Below, piece after piece: positions 46,529 through 55,161 of a stretch of DNA of 64,000 nucleotides. The number at the start of each line of letters is the position of its first letter. Within the stretch, counting starts at the first letter, position 1. A program made the position numbers and the translations under genes. The notes under the pieces were generated by a model. It saw only the letters and a list, made by a program, of their open reading frames with translations, was not told the origin of the DNA and ran no database searches. Source of the stretch: Geminicoccaceae bacterium (GTDB lineage: Bacteria; Pseudomonadota; Alphaproteobacteria; Geminicoccales; Geminicoccaceae); assembly GCA_025999455.1 (NCBI GenBank), contig AP024683.1, positions 627,501 to 691,500 of the forward strand, written 5' to 3'.

Positions 46529-47425
46529 ATGCCGCCGATGCCCTTCGCCTTTCTCGACGGACCCTGGAAGCTCTCGATGGGGGTCCGAACGCTCGACCTT
46601 CGCCACTGGCTCGTTCTCGACGATCGTTGGGAGGAGGAGATCCAGGAGCGCCGGCGGCTCAGCCGCGAATGTCGAGACCTGGTCTACGACGTGGAGCCCG
46701 GAGCGGAACCGGCATGCCGTGAGCTTCTCGCACTTGCCGCCGAGTGGCTGGGCACCCATGCCGCGGACCGATTCGAGCGTGTCCCGGACGGTCTTCGGGT
46801 GAAGATGACGGGGGAGTTGGTTCGGCTGGACGTGCGCGATCCGCTCCTCGCTCTCGGATGCCTCGTCCAGGAGGACCTCTTGCTCCTGGAGCAAGCCGAG
46901 GACGGTTCGTACTACCTGCGCGCCGGACATCTCTGCTTCCCTCTCCACTGGAAGCTCGCGGACAAGATCGGCCGCACGGTGGGCCACATCCACGACCCGG
47001 TACCGAGGTCCGATGAGCGGCTCGCTTCGCCCCTCCAGCGGCTGTTCCAGACCCTCGAGCCGGAACGGCCGGTCTGGCGCGCGAATTGGACGCTGACCTC
47101 GACCCCCGAACTTTGTCGGCCGGACCGCTCGGACCATCTCGCTCATCTCGACGAAGAAAGGGTCGGGCGCGCGCTGTGGCTACGCGTCGAGCGGCAAACC
47201 CTGCGCCGTCTGCCGCGCACCCGGGCCGTGCTGTTCACGGTCAAGACCTACGTCACCCCGCTCGAGGAGATCGCCCGCGAGCCCGACATCGCTGCCGCGA
47301 TCGCGGCTCGATTGCGAGAGATGCCCGACGCCGTGGCCGCTTACAAAGGTCTCTCGGCGATCCGTGAGCCGGTCCTGCGCTGGCTCGATGCGCGTGCCAT
47401 CGGCCCGCAGGAGCTCCCCTCCTGA
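46529..47425 (+). CDS. Heme-dependent oxidative N-demethylase family protein (DUF3445)
   Basis: This 298-residue protein of the HODM family (PF11927) has the blocks VQEDLLLLEQAEDGSYYLRAGHLCFPLHWKLADKIGRTVGHIHDPVP and LWLRVERQTLRRLPRTRAVLFTVKTYVTPL. Characterised members use heme and oxygen to demethylate amines such as dimethylamine-derived substrates. TTGACA lies 28 bases upstream of the ATG as a possible -35 element, without a convincing -10. Its last 246 bases lie opposite an unusually long tail of the convergent GNAT gene. Confidence 0.85.
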   Translation: MPPMPFAFLDGPWKLSMGVRTLDLRHWLVLDDRWEEEIQERRRLSRECRDLVYDVEPGAEPACRELLALAAEWLGTHAADRFERVPDGLRVKMTGELVRLDVRDPLLALGCLVQEDLLLLEQAEDGSYYLRAGHLCFPLHWKLADKIGRTVGHIHDPVPRSDERLASPLQRLFQTLEPERPVWRANWTLTSTPELCRPDRSDHLAHLDEERVGRALWLRVERQTLRRLPRTRAVLFTVKTYVTPLEEIAREPDIAAAIAARLREMPDAVAAYKGLSAIREPVLRWLDARAIGPQELPS

Positions 47426-47878
47426 GGGCGGGAGCTCGGCGCCGCCGAGACCTCGCCACTGCACTCGCGAGGGATCCTCCCCGGGCATGACGACGGTCAC
47501 GGGCACGCGGGCGAAGCCGAACCGTCGATAGTAGTTCTCGTCGCCCACGAGGAAGACGAGCTTCCAGCCGAGATCCGCGGCCCGAGCCAAGGTTTCGAAG
47601 ACGAGTGCCCGACCGATACCGATCGCCCGCCGGCTCGGATCGGTCGCGACGGGGCCCAAGAGCAGCGCCGGGGCCTCGCCCAAGCGGATCGGCCAATAGC
47701 GGATGGTGCCGACGATGCGCCCGGCCTCCTCGGCGACCCAGCAGAGATCGGCGACCCGCTCGACCCCGTCGCGATAGCGGTAGGAGATCTTCCGCTTCCG
47801 CTCGGCGCCGAATGCCGCATCCAAAAGAGCTTCGACGACGGGCTCGTCGGACTCGCGTTCGAGGCGGAGCTGGAGCAT
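47180..47878 (-). CDS. GNAT N-acetyltransferase with unusual C-terminal extension
   Basis: The first ~155 residues form a GNAT domain of the YhbS type: LRLERESDEPVVEALLDAAFG, CWVAEEAGRIVGTIRYWPI, LLLGPVATDPSRRAIGIGRALVFETLARA (acetyl-CoA loop) and LVFLVGDENYYRRFGFAR. Relatives end shortly after the GLGGAELPPSGG region. Here no stop occurs, and about 75 polar, non-homologous residues follow, encoded antisense to the HODM gene end. Either the tail is real or a stop codon was lost by mutation or sequence error. The acyl acceptor is unknown. Confidence 0.82.
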   Translation of the reverse strand: MLQLRLERESDEPVVEALLDAAFGAERKRKISYRYRDGVERVADLCWVAEEAGRIVGTIRYWPIRLGEAPALLLGPVATDPSRRAIGIGRALVFETLARAADLGWKLVFLVGDENYYRRFGFARVPVTVVMPGEDPSRVQWRGLGGAELPPSGGELLRADGTRIEPAQDRLTDRRETFVSGHGVGHLSQSSRDRGSDVGLAGDLLERGDVGLDREQHGPGARQTAQGLPLDA

Positions 47879-48083
47879 GGGGCCGGGTCCCTAGCCGGGA
47901 AGACGGAGACGTCACACCCGCCGAGCGACCGACCCTCTCGAAGGCTGACCGCTCAGCGGCGCGTCGAGCGACGCTGTGACCGACGTCGTCGGTCACGCGC
48001 GAGCCCGGCCGAGGTTTGGCCCCGCAACATGGCGGGAGCGGGTATCACGACGCCCCGCGCTGTCAAGCACGCCCGCGCGGCGT

Positions 48084-48623
48084 TCATCCCTCGCCTTCTA
48101 CCGGATTGAAAACGGTGACGAGAGGCCCGGGCTCGCCCTGGAGCGCCCGGCTCCGGCGCAGGACCCAGTGGACCGTGGGAAAGGCGAGTTCACCCCAGGG
48201 GACGTCGTCCCAGTGGACCAAACGCACTTCGAGGCTCTCGGGACCCGGCTCCACCTTCGGGTCGAGCAGTCGGGCGCGGTAGAGAAGTTGCACTTGCTCC
48301 GCCCGGGGCACGCTGTAGACCGCGATCAACCCGTCGATCTCGATCGTGGCCCGCGCTTCCTCCCAGGCTTCCCGCCTTGCACCTTCCTCTGCGGATTCGC
48401 CGAGCTCGAGATATCCCGCCGGGATGGTCCAGTAGCCGGCCCGCGGCTCGATCGCCCGTCGGCAGAGCAGCACGTGGTCCTTCCAACTGCAAACCGCCCC
48501 GACGACGACTTTCGGGTTGCGGTAATGGACCATCCCGCAGCCGGTGCAGACGTGTCGGTCCCGATCGTCACCGGCCGGCCGTGTGAGCTCGAGGGGCGCG
48601 GCGCAGCTCGTGCAGAAGCGCAT
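48084..48623 (-). CDS. NUDIX hydrolase with N-terminal zinc ribbon
   Basis: This 179-residue protein begins with a zinc ribbon ([10 protein letters not shown]...[12 protein letters not shown], two CxxC pairs) followed by a NUDIX domain with box [21 protein letters not shown]. The arrangement recalls NudC-type NADH pyrophosphatases and ADP-ribose pyrophosphatases; without the SQPWPFPxS motif of NudC, a nucleoside-diphosphate or ADP-sugar substrate is more likely. It lies nine bases after a DUF1192 gene on the same strand. Confidence 0.85.
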   Translation of the reverse strand: MRFCTSCAAPLELTRPAGDDRDRHVCTGCGMVHYRNPKVVVGAVCSWKDHVLLCRRAIEPRAGYWTIPAGYLELGESAEEGARREAWEEARATIEIDGLIAVYSVPRAEQVQLLYRARLLDPKVEPGPESLEVRLVHWDDVPWGELAFPTVHWVLRRSRALQGEPGPLVTVFNPVEGEG

Positions 48624-48632
48624 GCGCCGGGG

Positions 48633-48833
48633 TCACCGCCGCTCGCCGGAAGGCGGGCGGAACAGCGCCTCCGCGGCGCCGCGGACCGATTGTCGCCGGG
48701 CGAGCTCGGCACGGACACGCTCGATTTCGCGCTCCAACGCTTCGCGGTAGGCCTCGAGATCGGCCACCGACAAGGCTTCGAGGGGCCGTGGCAAGCCCGG
48801 TGCCGCTCGAGGGACGAACTCGTCGTCGTCCAA
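48633..48833 (-). CDS. DUF1192 family protein
   Basis: This 66-residue protein matches DUF1192: an acidic start ([19 protein letters not shown]), the motif [24 protein letters not shown], and [11 protein letters not shown] at the end. It is a predicted short coiled coil of unknown function, frequent in alphaproteobacteria. The start is TTG at 48833, preceded by GGGAGGA about seven bases upstream; no ATG or GTG fits. It precedes the NUDIX gene by nine bases. Confidence 0.82.
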   Translation of the reverse strand: MDDDEFVPRAAPGLPRPLEALSVADLEAYREALEREIERVRAELARRQSVRGAAEALFRPPSGERR

Positions 48834-48904
48834 GGGTCGTCCTCCCGGCCCGGAAGCGTCCGGGCGATCTCCGCACGCCGCGATCAAGCCGCATCGGGCC
48901 TGCC

Positions 48905-48933
48905 TTGACAAGCGCGGTTCCGGCTTGCGAGTT
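48905..48933 (+). promoter_or_regulatory. Possible promoter of gpt
   Basis: A perfect TTGACA lies at 48905-48910. At a 17-base spacing the -10 position reads CGAGTT, a poor match. It sits 54 bases before the gpt start, so it is plausible by position only. Confidence 0.3.
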
Positions 48934-48963
48934 CGGCGGCGGCGTGAGCGGGGCCAGATCACG

Positions 48964-49446
48964 ATGTCCGACCGGGCGGTTCGATATTTTCCCGTATCGT
49001 GGGAGCAGCTCCATCGTGACGCCAAAGCTCTGGCGTGGCGGCTCGCCGAGCTCGGACCGTTCGAGCGGATCGTCGCGGTGACGCGAGGGGGATTGGTTCC
49101 GGCCCACATCATCGCGCGCGAGCTCGACATCCGGATCATCGATACGGTTTGCATCAGCTCGTACGACGAGACGACGCAGCGGGAGGCGGTGGTGCTGAAG
49201 TCGGTCGCCGGCGACGGTACCGGCTGCCTCATCGTCGACGACCTCGTCGACACCGGCACCACCGGTCGGATCGTCCGGGACATGCTCCCGAAAGCCCATT
49301 TCGCGACGGTGTACGCCAAACCGGCCGGTCGGCCGATCGTCGACACCTTCGTGACCGAGGTCAGCCAGGACACCTGGATCCTGTTTCCCTGGGATACCGA
49401 GCCGCGCTACGCGCAACCCATCGCGAAGTCGCGCCACGGCGGCTGA
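48964..49446 (+). CDS. gpt: Xanthine-guanine phosphoribosyltransferase
   Basis: This 160-residue purine salvage enzyme converts xanthine, guanine and hypoxanthine to nucleotides using PRPP. The start region [20 protein letters not shown] is very close to E. coli Gpt, [31 protein letters not shown] follows, the PRPP loop is [19 protein letters not shown], and the protein ends with [13 protein letters not shown]. The ATG at 48964 restores the family's normal length; an upstream start would add 13 Arg-rich residues. It converges with the L,D-transpeptidase gene 18 bases away. Confidence 0.96.
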   Translation: MSDRAVRYFPVSWEQLHRDAKALAWRLAELGPFERIVAVTRGGLVPAHIIARELDIRIIDTVCISSYDETTQREAVVLKSVAGDGTGCLIVDDLVDTGTTGRIVRDMLPKAHFATVYAKPAGRPIVDTFVTEVSQDTWILFPWDTEPRYAQPIAKSRHGG

Positions 49447-49464
49447 CCGCGGTCCGTCCCGACT

Positions 49465-51066
49465 TCAATCGAGCGTCGTCGTCGATTCGCTCGGTCGCGA
49501 AGCCAAGCGAGGGCCTACCGTGTCGCGCCCGATCGTGGGAGGCCGCACCGACGCCGAGCTCGCGTCCCCCGATCTCGCGGCCGCATTCGTGGATGCCGTA
49601 CGGTCGTGGCCGTAGATGTCCGCAAAGAGGCGGAGGCGACCCTCGGGGTCGAGTTCGGCCGTTCGATAATCGAGGAAGACCGGCACCGGCTCGGCCAGCT
49701 CGATGCGCCGCGTCCGCCGCGTCGCGAGCGCCTGCTCGAGCCGAGCCGCGTCCCAACCTTGCTCGGCCAGAAGGGCGAGGGCGAGTTCGGCGGGTCGCTC
49801 CACGCGCACACATCCGTGGCTGAGTGCCTGGTCGGCCCGGCCGAAAAGCCCCCGTTGGGCGGTGTCGTGAAGGTAGACCGCGTGGTGGTTCGGGAACACG
49901 AATTTGAACCGGCCGAGCGCGTTTTCCGGTCCCGGTCGTTGAACGAGGCGGGGCCGACCCGCGTCGCGGTTCTGCCAGACGAAGCCGGCCCGCTCGAGAT
50001 AACCGGGATTCCGCTTCTCGCGTTCGATCAGCTCGTTGACGATGCTCGGTGGAACGTACCAGACCGGGTCTAGATCGATGTAGCGGATGACGTCGTCGAA
50101 AATCGGCGTCGGCGTCTTGTCGTCGCCGACGATGACGCGCGATCGTAGGACCACGGCGCCGTCCCGAACGAGGCGCAGCTCGAACGCCGGAACGTTGACC
50201 TCCACGTAGCGGCGGAGCGAGTCGCGCGAGGCCTGAGCTCCCATCCGAGCCAAGTTCACGCGAACCCGCGCGAGTTGATCCCCGACCGGCTCGCTGAGCG
50301 CCGCCAGCGTCCGGTTGCCGACGGTACCGTCGGGTTCGAGTCCGTGCCGCTTCTGGAAGCGGCGAACGGCTTGGCTCAAAACGGCTGCCGGTGCCTCGGT
50401 CGCCAGATATTTCGCCGGCAGGTCGAGGGACTGCACGAGTCGCCGCTGGAGCCGGGTGCGGTCCACCACCAACCGCCGGCGGGGTGGCTCGATATCGGGT
50501 CCGATCCCTGCTGCTTCGAGCGCCGGCGGCTCGGGCAGGGGTTCGAGGCGCGCCGGTACGGCTCGCCATCCGCCGAGGGCTTCGACGATCGCGAGCTCGA
50601 GTGCCACGATGCCGAGTTCGCTCGCGAGCTCGGTTCGCTCCAGAAGCGGCAGGACACGTGATGCCTCGGCAACCGGAACGAGCTCGTTCGAGCCGCGACG
50701 CCGCGCGAGATAGCCGAGCCACGCCTTCGTGAGCGCGCGATCGGCCCGCACGAGGCTCGTTCCTTCCGCTGCCTCGAAACCTCGGGCCAGCGCCGCCACG
50801 TCGTCCTTGACCGAGGGGTCGAGCCGCCGCTCGCGCTCGAGCAGCCGGAGCGCCGCCGTTCGACGCGAAACAGCAGCAGCATCGCCGGTCCAGAGGAGCT
50901 CGCGGTCCTGCGTGTAGAGCGCGCGCAGCGTCGGATCGGGATCGAGCCGATCCCTTGCCGTCGTGGTCCGAGGGCCGGACTCGGGCGCTGCCGCCGCCGC
51001 CGTGTCCGCTTCCACGACGACCAGCGTCAAGACGGTGATACCGGCCAATGCCGCCCTCAGGCCCAT
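49465..51066 (-). CDS. L,D-transpeptidase (YcbB/LdtD type)
   Basis: This 533-residue exported enzyme forms 3-3 cross-links in peptidoglycan. It has a signal peptide (ALAGITVLTLVVVEADTAAAA), an N-terminal scaffold domain, a peptidoglycan-binding domain (QAVRRFQKRHGLEPDGTVGNRTLAALS) and a YkuD catalytic domain with HDTAQRGLFGRADQALSHGCVRVERP, where Cys is the nucleophile. The size and the lid before the active site match YcbB rather than short ErfK types. The C-terminal ~40 residues are Ala/Ser-rich and not conserved. Confidence 0.92.
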   Translation of the reverse strand: MGLRAALAGITVLTLVVVEADTAAAAAPESGPRTTTARDRLDPDPTLRALYTQDRELLWTGDAAAVSRRTAALRLLERERRLDPSVKDDVAALARGFEAAEGTSLVRADRALTKAWLGYLARRRGSNELVPVAEASRVLPLLERTELASELGIVALELAIVEALGGWRAVPARLEPLPEPPALEAAGIGPDIEPPRRRLVVDRTRLQRRLVQSLDLPAKYLATEAPAAVLSQAVRRFQKRHGLEPDGTVGNRTLAALSEPVGDQLARVRVNLARMGAQASRDSLRRYVEVNVPAFELRLVRDGAVVLRSRVIVGDDKTPTPIFDDVIRYIDLDPVWYVPPSIVNELIEREKRNPGYLERAGFVWQNRDAGRPRLVQRPGPENALGRFKFVFPNHHAVYLHDTAQRGLFGRADQALSHGCVRVERPAELALALLAEQGWDAARLEQALATRRTRRIELAEPVPVFLDYRTAELDPEGRLRLFADIYGHDRTASTNAAARSGDASSASVRPPTIGRDTVGPRLASRPSESTTTLD

Positions 51067-51211
51067 CGCTCACTCCTCGTGAGGCCCATCGGGCGACCTA
51101 ACGGAGGGATCGAGGGCCGCCAAGTGCGAGCCGGCATCGATCCTACTCGGAGGCGACCGCGGGCGAGGCCGGCCGTCTCCAGAGGCCGGGTCGGCGGGAC
51201 GGACGCGACGC

Positions 51212-51832
51212 TCAGGTGACCGGTAGCATGACGTGGGCCCGGTAGGCGGGCCGGCTGGCGAGGCGTTCGAACCACGCCTCGATGTGGGGTTGCGGTGGGC
51301 GGTCGATCGGCAAGTTCCGATACCGCCACCAGGCGCAGCCGACCGGAATGTCACCCATCGTGAAGGTCGAACCGCCCACGAAGGGCCGATCCGCGAGGTG
51401 CCCGTCGAGCACGGCCCAAATGGGCCCGAGCCGTTCGGCCGCGGCCCGGACGGCTGGCATGTCGCGCTTTTCGGGCGGCGTTCGGATCGTCTGCCAAAAG
51501 ACGATCGTCATGTCGGGCATCAAGGTCGTGAGCATCCAATCCATCCAGCGGTCCGCTTCGGATCGGAGACCGGGATCCTCGGGCCAAAGCGAACCCGCCC
51601 CGTATTTGGCGGCGAGGTAGCGCACGCAGCTGTTCGATTCCCAGACGACCGTGTTGCCGTCGAGGATCGTCGGGATCTTGCGATTCGGATTCATGCGCCG
51701 GTATTCGGGCGTGTCGAGCCCGCCGAACGGCCCACCCGCATCGATCCGCTCGAAGTCCAGGCCGAGCTCCCCGATCGTCCACATCACTTTTTGAACGTTG
51801 ATGGAGTTGGTGCGCCCCCAGACTTTGATCAT
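51212..51832 (-). CDS. Glutathione S-transferase
   Basis: This 206-residue GST has an N-terminal thioredoxin fold MIKVWGRTNSINVQKVMWTIGELGLDFERID with a conserved Ser-Ile-Asn in the catalytic area, cis-Pro motif NRKIPTILDGNTVVWESNSCVRYLAAKYG, and a helical C-terminal domain with FTMGDIPVGCAWWRY, containing the N-capping box. It resembles the GstB/beta-type bacterial GSTs that detoxify electrophiles. It follows the SDR gene on the same strand by 42 bases. Confidence 0.9.
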   Translation of the reverse strand: MIKVWGRTNSINVQKVMWTIGELGLDFERIDAGGPFGGLDTPEYRRMNPNRKIPTILDGNTVVWESNSCVRYLAAKYGAGSLWPEDPGLRSEADRWMDWMLTTLMPDMTIVFWQTIRTPPEKRDMPAVRAAAERLGPIWAVLDGHLADRPFVGGSTFTMGDIPVGCAWWRYRNLPIDRPPQPHIEAWFERLASRPAYRAHVMLPVT

Positions 51833-51874
51833 CTCGTCTCTCCGCGCGGCTCGGTCGAGGCTGGTTTACCTCGT

Positions 51875-52630
51875 TCAGATGCAGCGTCCCCCGTCGACTT
51901 CGAGCGCGACACCGGTGAGGAACTCGGCCTCGTCGGACGCGAGGAACAGCGTCGCGCGGGCCACGTCGAGGGGGGTGGACAGGCGCCCGAGCGGAACCGA
52001 CTGGCGGAACCGCTCGCGCAGCTCGGGCGTGTCACCACCCATGAAGGCGGGAAGAAGCGGCGTCTCGCCGGCCACCGGACAGACGCAATTCACGCGGATG
52101 CGGTCGGGTGCCAGCTCGATCGCCAAGGCTTTCGTGGCGGTGATGCACGCGCCCTTCGAGGCGTTGTACCAGACGAGGCCGGGGCGCGGACGGATGCCGG
52201 CGGTCGACGCCGTGTTGACGATGACGCCCCCGCCCTGGCGGCGCATCACGGGCACGGTGTGCTTCACCGCCCAAAAGAGCGCCTTCACGTTGACGGCCAT
52301 CACTCGATCGAAGTCGGCTTCGCTGACTTCGGTACAGGGCTGGTTGACGTGGGTGACGCCCGCGTTGTTGACGAGAACGTCGACCCGGCCGAACCGATCC
52401 AGGGCCGTCCCGATCATGCGCGCGGTGTCGGCGTCGCGGCTGACGTCGCAACCGACGGCAGCGGCTCGTCCGCCCCGCTCGGTGATGAGGTCGGCCACGC
52501 GACGAGCGGCCGCCTCGTCGATGTCGGCGACGACGACCGCCGCGCCCTCGGCAGCGAACAGGGTCGCAATTCCTTCCCCGAAGCCTCGACCGGCTCCGGT
52601 GACGACGGCGATCTTGTCGTGAAGCCGCAT
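51875..52630 (-). CDS. Short-chain dehydrogenase/reductase (glucose/3-ketoacyl reductase type)
   Basis: This 251-residue classical SDR has cofactor motif TGAGRGFGEG, VLVNNAGVTH, the Ser-Tyr-Lys triad in NTASTAGIRPRPGLVWYNASKGA, and the C-terminal EFLTGVALEVDGGRCI. Asp in VVVADIDEAAA after the second strand suggests NAD(H) preference. Substrate is not predictable; relatives oxidise sugars, sterols or hydroxyacyl compounds. It lies upstream of the GST gene on the minus strand and could be co-transcribed. Confidence 0.9.
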   Translation of the reverse strand: MRLHDKIAVVTGAGRGFGEGIATLFAAEGAAVVVADIDEAAARRVADLITERGGRAAAVGCDVSRDADTARMIGTALDRFGRVDVLVNNAGVTHVNQPCTEVSEADFDRVMAVNVKALFWAVKHTVPVMRRQGGGVIVNTASTAGIRPRPGLVWYNASKGACITATKALAIELAPDRIRVNCVCPVAGETPLLPAFMGGDTPELRERFRQSVPLGRLSTPLDVARATLFLASDEAEFLTGVALEVDGGRCI

Positions 52631-52767
52631 GTGGTTCCTCCCCTCGACCGGTGGCGATCAAGCCGGCGGCTCCGGATCGGGTCAAGCGGGCGGCCCGAAC
52701 GGCGGACCTGCAATTCCGGCCCCGGAGCCCTTCGACGAGATTTGCCCGGGCCCGCGCCGGGAGCCGA

Positions 52768-53565
52768 CTAACCCATGAATTTGCGGAGCGCGTTCAAGGT
52801 CGCTTCGGGCTGCTCGACCATCATCATGTGCCCGGCTTCGTCGATCTCGACGCAAGCCGCACCGGGGATCCGTTCGGCCAGCTCCCGTCCCGCCCGCGGC
52901 GGCGTCATCCGGTCCTCCGCTCCCACCAGAACGAGCGTGGGGCAGCGGACCGCCTCGGCCGCACGCTCGCCGTTCCGGTACGCGTCGCACGCCGCGAGAT
53001 CGTTCGCGAGGACGGCCGGATCGCCACGGAGCAACAGCCCGCGAGCCGTGCCCATGAGCCAACCCCCGGGCAGGGGATTGCCACCCAGGTGGCCGCGCGT
53101 GCCGAACGCCCAATCGCAGATGAGGTCGACCGCGCGGCGGTCGTGACGTCGGGCCAAGTCCAAGAGTTCGGGATGGACGGGCATGCGTGCCGCCGCGCCC
53201 AACAGCGCAAGCTGCGAGACCCGTTCGGGATGTCGTGCCGCGAGCTCGAGGGCCGCGAGGGCACCCATCGAATGGCCGACGACCGCCGCGCGCTCCACGC
53301 CGATCGCCTCGACGAGGGCGGCGAGCCAATCCGCGATCTCGCCGATCGACCCGAGCGCCGGCTGGTTCTTGGCGCGGCCGTGGCCCGGCAGGTCGACCGC
53401 GACCGCGTTCCAGCCGTGGAACGCCAAATAGCGACCTTGCAGCGTCCAGACGCTCTGATCCATGCCCGCACCGTGGACGAGCACCGCAGTGCGGGCACCA
53501 CGCACGACCGCGCGGCCGTAGGTGGAGATGGCGATCGGGGCCTGGGGACCCGAGGGGGCGGACAT
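52768..53565 (-). CDS. Alpha/beta-fold hydrolase
   Basis: This 265-residue alpha/beta hydrolase has an oxyanion-region HGAGMDQSVW, nucleophile elbow GHSMGALAAL (Ser), acid Asp in VGAEDRMTPP, and the catalytic His in DEAGHMMMVEQPEAT. It belongs to the broad esterase / C-C hydrolase group; no specific substrate can be named. It starts seven bases after the metY stop on the same strand, so it is likely co-transcribed with metY, which might suggest a homoserine-ester role, although it lacks the size of MetX. Confidence 0.88.
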   Translation of the reverse strand: MSAPSGPQAPIAISTYGRAVVRGARTAVLVHGAGMDQSVWTLQGRYLAFHGWNAVAVDLPGHGRAKNQPALGSIGEIADWLAALVEAIGVERAAVVGHSMGALAALELAARHPERVSQLALLGAAARMPVHPELLDLARRHDRRAVDLICDWAFGTRGHLGGNPLPGGWLMGTARGLLLRGDPAVLANDLAACDAYRNGERAAEAVRCPTLVLVGAEDRMTPPRAGRELAERIPGAACVEIDEAGHMMMVEQPEATLNALRKFMG

Positions 53566-53572
53566 CGCGGTC

Positions 53573-54871
53573 TCAGCTCCGCCGCTGCGCGGCGCGGAGC
53601 GCCCGGTCGAGATCGGCGATGATGTCGTCGGGATCTTCGAGACCGACGGAAAGCCGGATCATGTCGTCGCGGAGACCGACGGCGGCGAGCTGCTCTTCAC
53701 CGAGCTGGAGGTGGGTCGTCGAGGCCGGGTGGATGACCAGGGTCTTGGCGTCGCCGACATTGGCGAGATGCGAGGCGAGCCGGCAGCTCTCGATGAAACG
53801 CGCGCCGGCCGCCCGCCCGCCCTTGACGCCGAAGCTCACGATCGACCCGGCGCCGCGCGGCAGCAGTCGCTTGGCGAGGTCGTGATCCGGATGATCCGGG
53901 AGGCTCGGGTGGATCACGTAGCCGACCGCGGGATGGTCGACCAGGAAGCGCAGGACGCGCTCGGTGTTGGCGACGTGCCGCGCCATTCGAAGGGGCAGGG
54001 TCTCCACGCCTTGCAGGATGTAGAACGCGTTGTGCGGGCTCAAACACGCACCGAAGTCGCGCAATCCCTCGGTACGGGCGCGGGCGGCGAAGGCCGCGGG
54101 CCCGAAGGTCTCGGCATAGGTCACGCCGAGATAACCTTCGTAAGGACGGCTCAAGGTCGGGAACTTGTCGTTCGCCGTCCAATCGAAACGCCCGCCGTCG
54201 ATCAGGATGCCGCCGATCGCCACACCGTGCCCGCCGAGCCACTTGGTGGCCGAATGAATCACTAGGTCGGCGCCGAGCTCGATCGGCCGCGCGAGGTAGG
54301 GGGTGGCGAAGGTGTTGTCGATCGCGAGCGGCAGGCCGTGCACGTGGGCGATCTCGGCGAGCCTCGGGATGTCGAGAACTTCGAGGCCGGGATTGCCGAT
54401 CGTCTCGCCGAACAGGAGGCGCGTATTGGGGCGGATCGCCGCTTCGAACGCGCGGAGATCGCGCGGATCGACGAAGGTCGTCTCGATGCCGAAGCGGGGC
54501 AGGGTGAGCCGAAGCAAGTTGACGCTGCCGCCGTAGAGGTTACGGGCGGCCACGATGTGACCGCCCGCCCCCATCAACGTGACGATCAAAAGATGGAGGG
54601 CAGCCTGCCCGCTCGCCGTGGCGACCGCGGCGACACCGCCCTCGAGCGCGGCCAGACGTTCCTCGAGGACGGCCACCGTCGGGTTCGAGATCCGCGTGTA
54701 GATGTGGCCGGCACGCTCCAGGTTGAACAGCCCGGCGGCCTGATCCGTGTCGCGAAAGACGTAAGAGGTCGTCTGATAGATCGGCACGGCACGCGCGCCG
54801 GTCGTCGGGTCCGGGACCTGACCGGCGTGCAGCGCCAGCGTGTCGAACTTGAGGATCTTCGGGTCGGCCAT
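53573..54871 (-). CDS. metY: O-acetylhomoserine sulfhydrylase / aminocarboxypropyltransferase
   Basis: This 432-residue PLP enzyme of the Cys/Met metabolism family makes homocysteine from O-acetylhomoserine and sulfide. Key blocks are FDTLALHAGQVPDPTTGARAVPIYQTTSYVF, TRISNPTVAVLEERLAALEGG, AIDNTFATPYL, the PLP lysine in VIHSATKWLGGHG, and SLGVEDPDDI-like SVGLEDPDDIIADL at the end. Length and sequence favour MetY over MetZ or MetB. ATG 54871 has GGTGGAG eight bases upstream. A stem-loop lies in the leader at 54888-54917. Confidence 0.93.
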   Translation of the reverse strand: MADPKILKFDTLALHAGQVPDPTTGARAVPIYQTTSYVFRDTDQAAGLFNLERAGHIYTRISNPTVAVLEERLAALEGGVAAVATASGQAALHLLIVTLMGAGGHIVAARNLYGGSVNLLRLTLPRFGIETTFVDPRDLRAFEAAIRPNTRLLFGETIGNPGLEVLDIPRLAEIAHVHGLPLAIDNTFATPYLARPIELGADLVIHSATKWLGGHGVAIGGILIDGGRFDWTANDKFPTLSRPYEGYLGVTYAETFGPAAFAARARTEGLRDFGACLSPHNAFYILQGVETLPLRMARHVANTERVLRFLVDHPAVGYVIHPSLPDHPDHDLAKRLLPRGAGSIVSFGVKGGRAAGARFIESCRLASHLANVGDAKTLVIHPASTTHLQLGEEQLAAVGLRDDMIRLSVGLEDPDDIIADLDRALRAAQRRS

Positions 54872-54887
54872 GGCCCGCTCCACCGAC

Positions 54888-54917
54888 GAACGCGGGCAAC
54901 TTAGCTCTTCCGCGTTC
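54888..54917 (-). promoter_or_regulatory. Stem-loop in the metY leader
   Basis: On the minus strand GAACGCGG and CCGCGTTC form a perfect 8-bp stem around a 14-base loop AAGAGCTAAGTTGC, ending 16 bases before the metY start and just upstream of its ribosome site. The AGCTAAG loop recalls conserved elements of S-adenosylmethionine-sensing leaders common before alphaproteobacterial met genes, but other SAM-II hallmarks are missing. A regulatory role is inferred from position. Confidence 0.4.
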
Positions 54918-54951
54918 AGGGCGACAGGGTGATCCGGCCGACCCGCCCCGA

Positions 54952-55161
54952 TCAGCCGCGCCCCGTGCGATCGTTCGGCGCGGGCCCGAGGATCATCGTG
55001 CCGAGCTGACCCACGACCGCCCGCCGCGCATCCTCGTCCAGGCCGAGCGCGTCGACAGCGGTCTGGATCGCAGTGAGAGCGGCCCTTACGACGCCGAGCC
55101 AAAGCGTATCGAGAAGAACCTTCCAAGCGCGCGCGAGGGAGAAGCTCGACATCGGGCTCAT
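54952..55161 (-). CDS. Hypothetical small protein downstream of tailspike
   Basis: This 69-residue protein is not recognised. It starts MSPMSSFSLARAWKVLLDTLWLGVVRAALTAIQTAV, with an amphipathic or weakly hydrophobic helix, followed by a polar tail. The ATG overlaps the tailspike stop by four bases (ATGA), so it belongs to the prophage minus-strand operon as its last gene. The position is where lysis or membrane proteins can occur, but the hydrophobic segment is too short and charged to call a holin. Confidence 0.55.
   Translation of the reverse strand: MSPMSSFSLARAWKVLLDTLWLGVVRAALTAIQTAVDALGLDEDARRAVVGQLGTMILGPAPNDRTGRG

Noticed and set aside
54872-54951. SAM-II riboswitch before metY
   Set aside because: The conserved GATTTG and GCTAAA elements are not both present; only a stem-loop with AGCTAAG remains.
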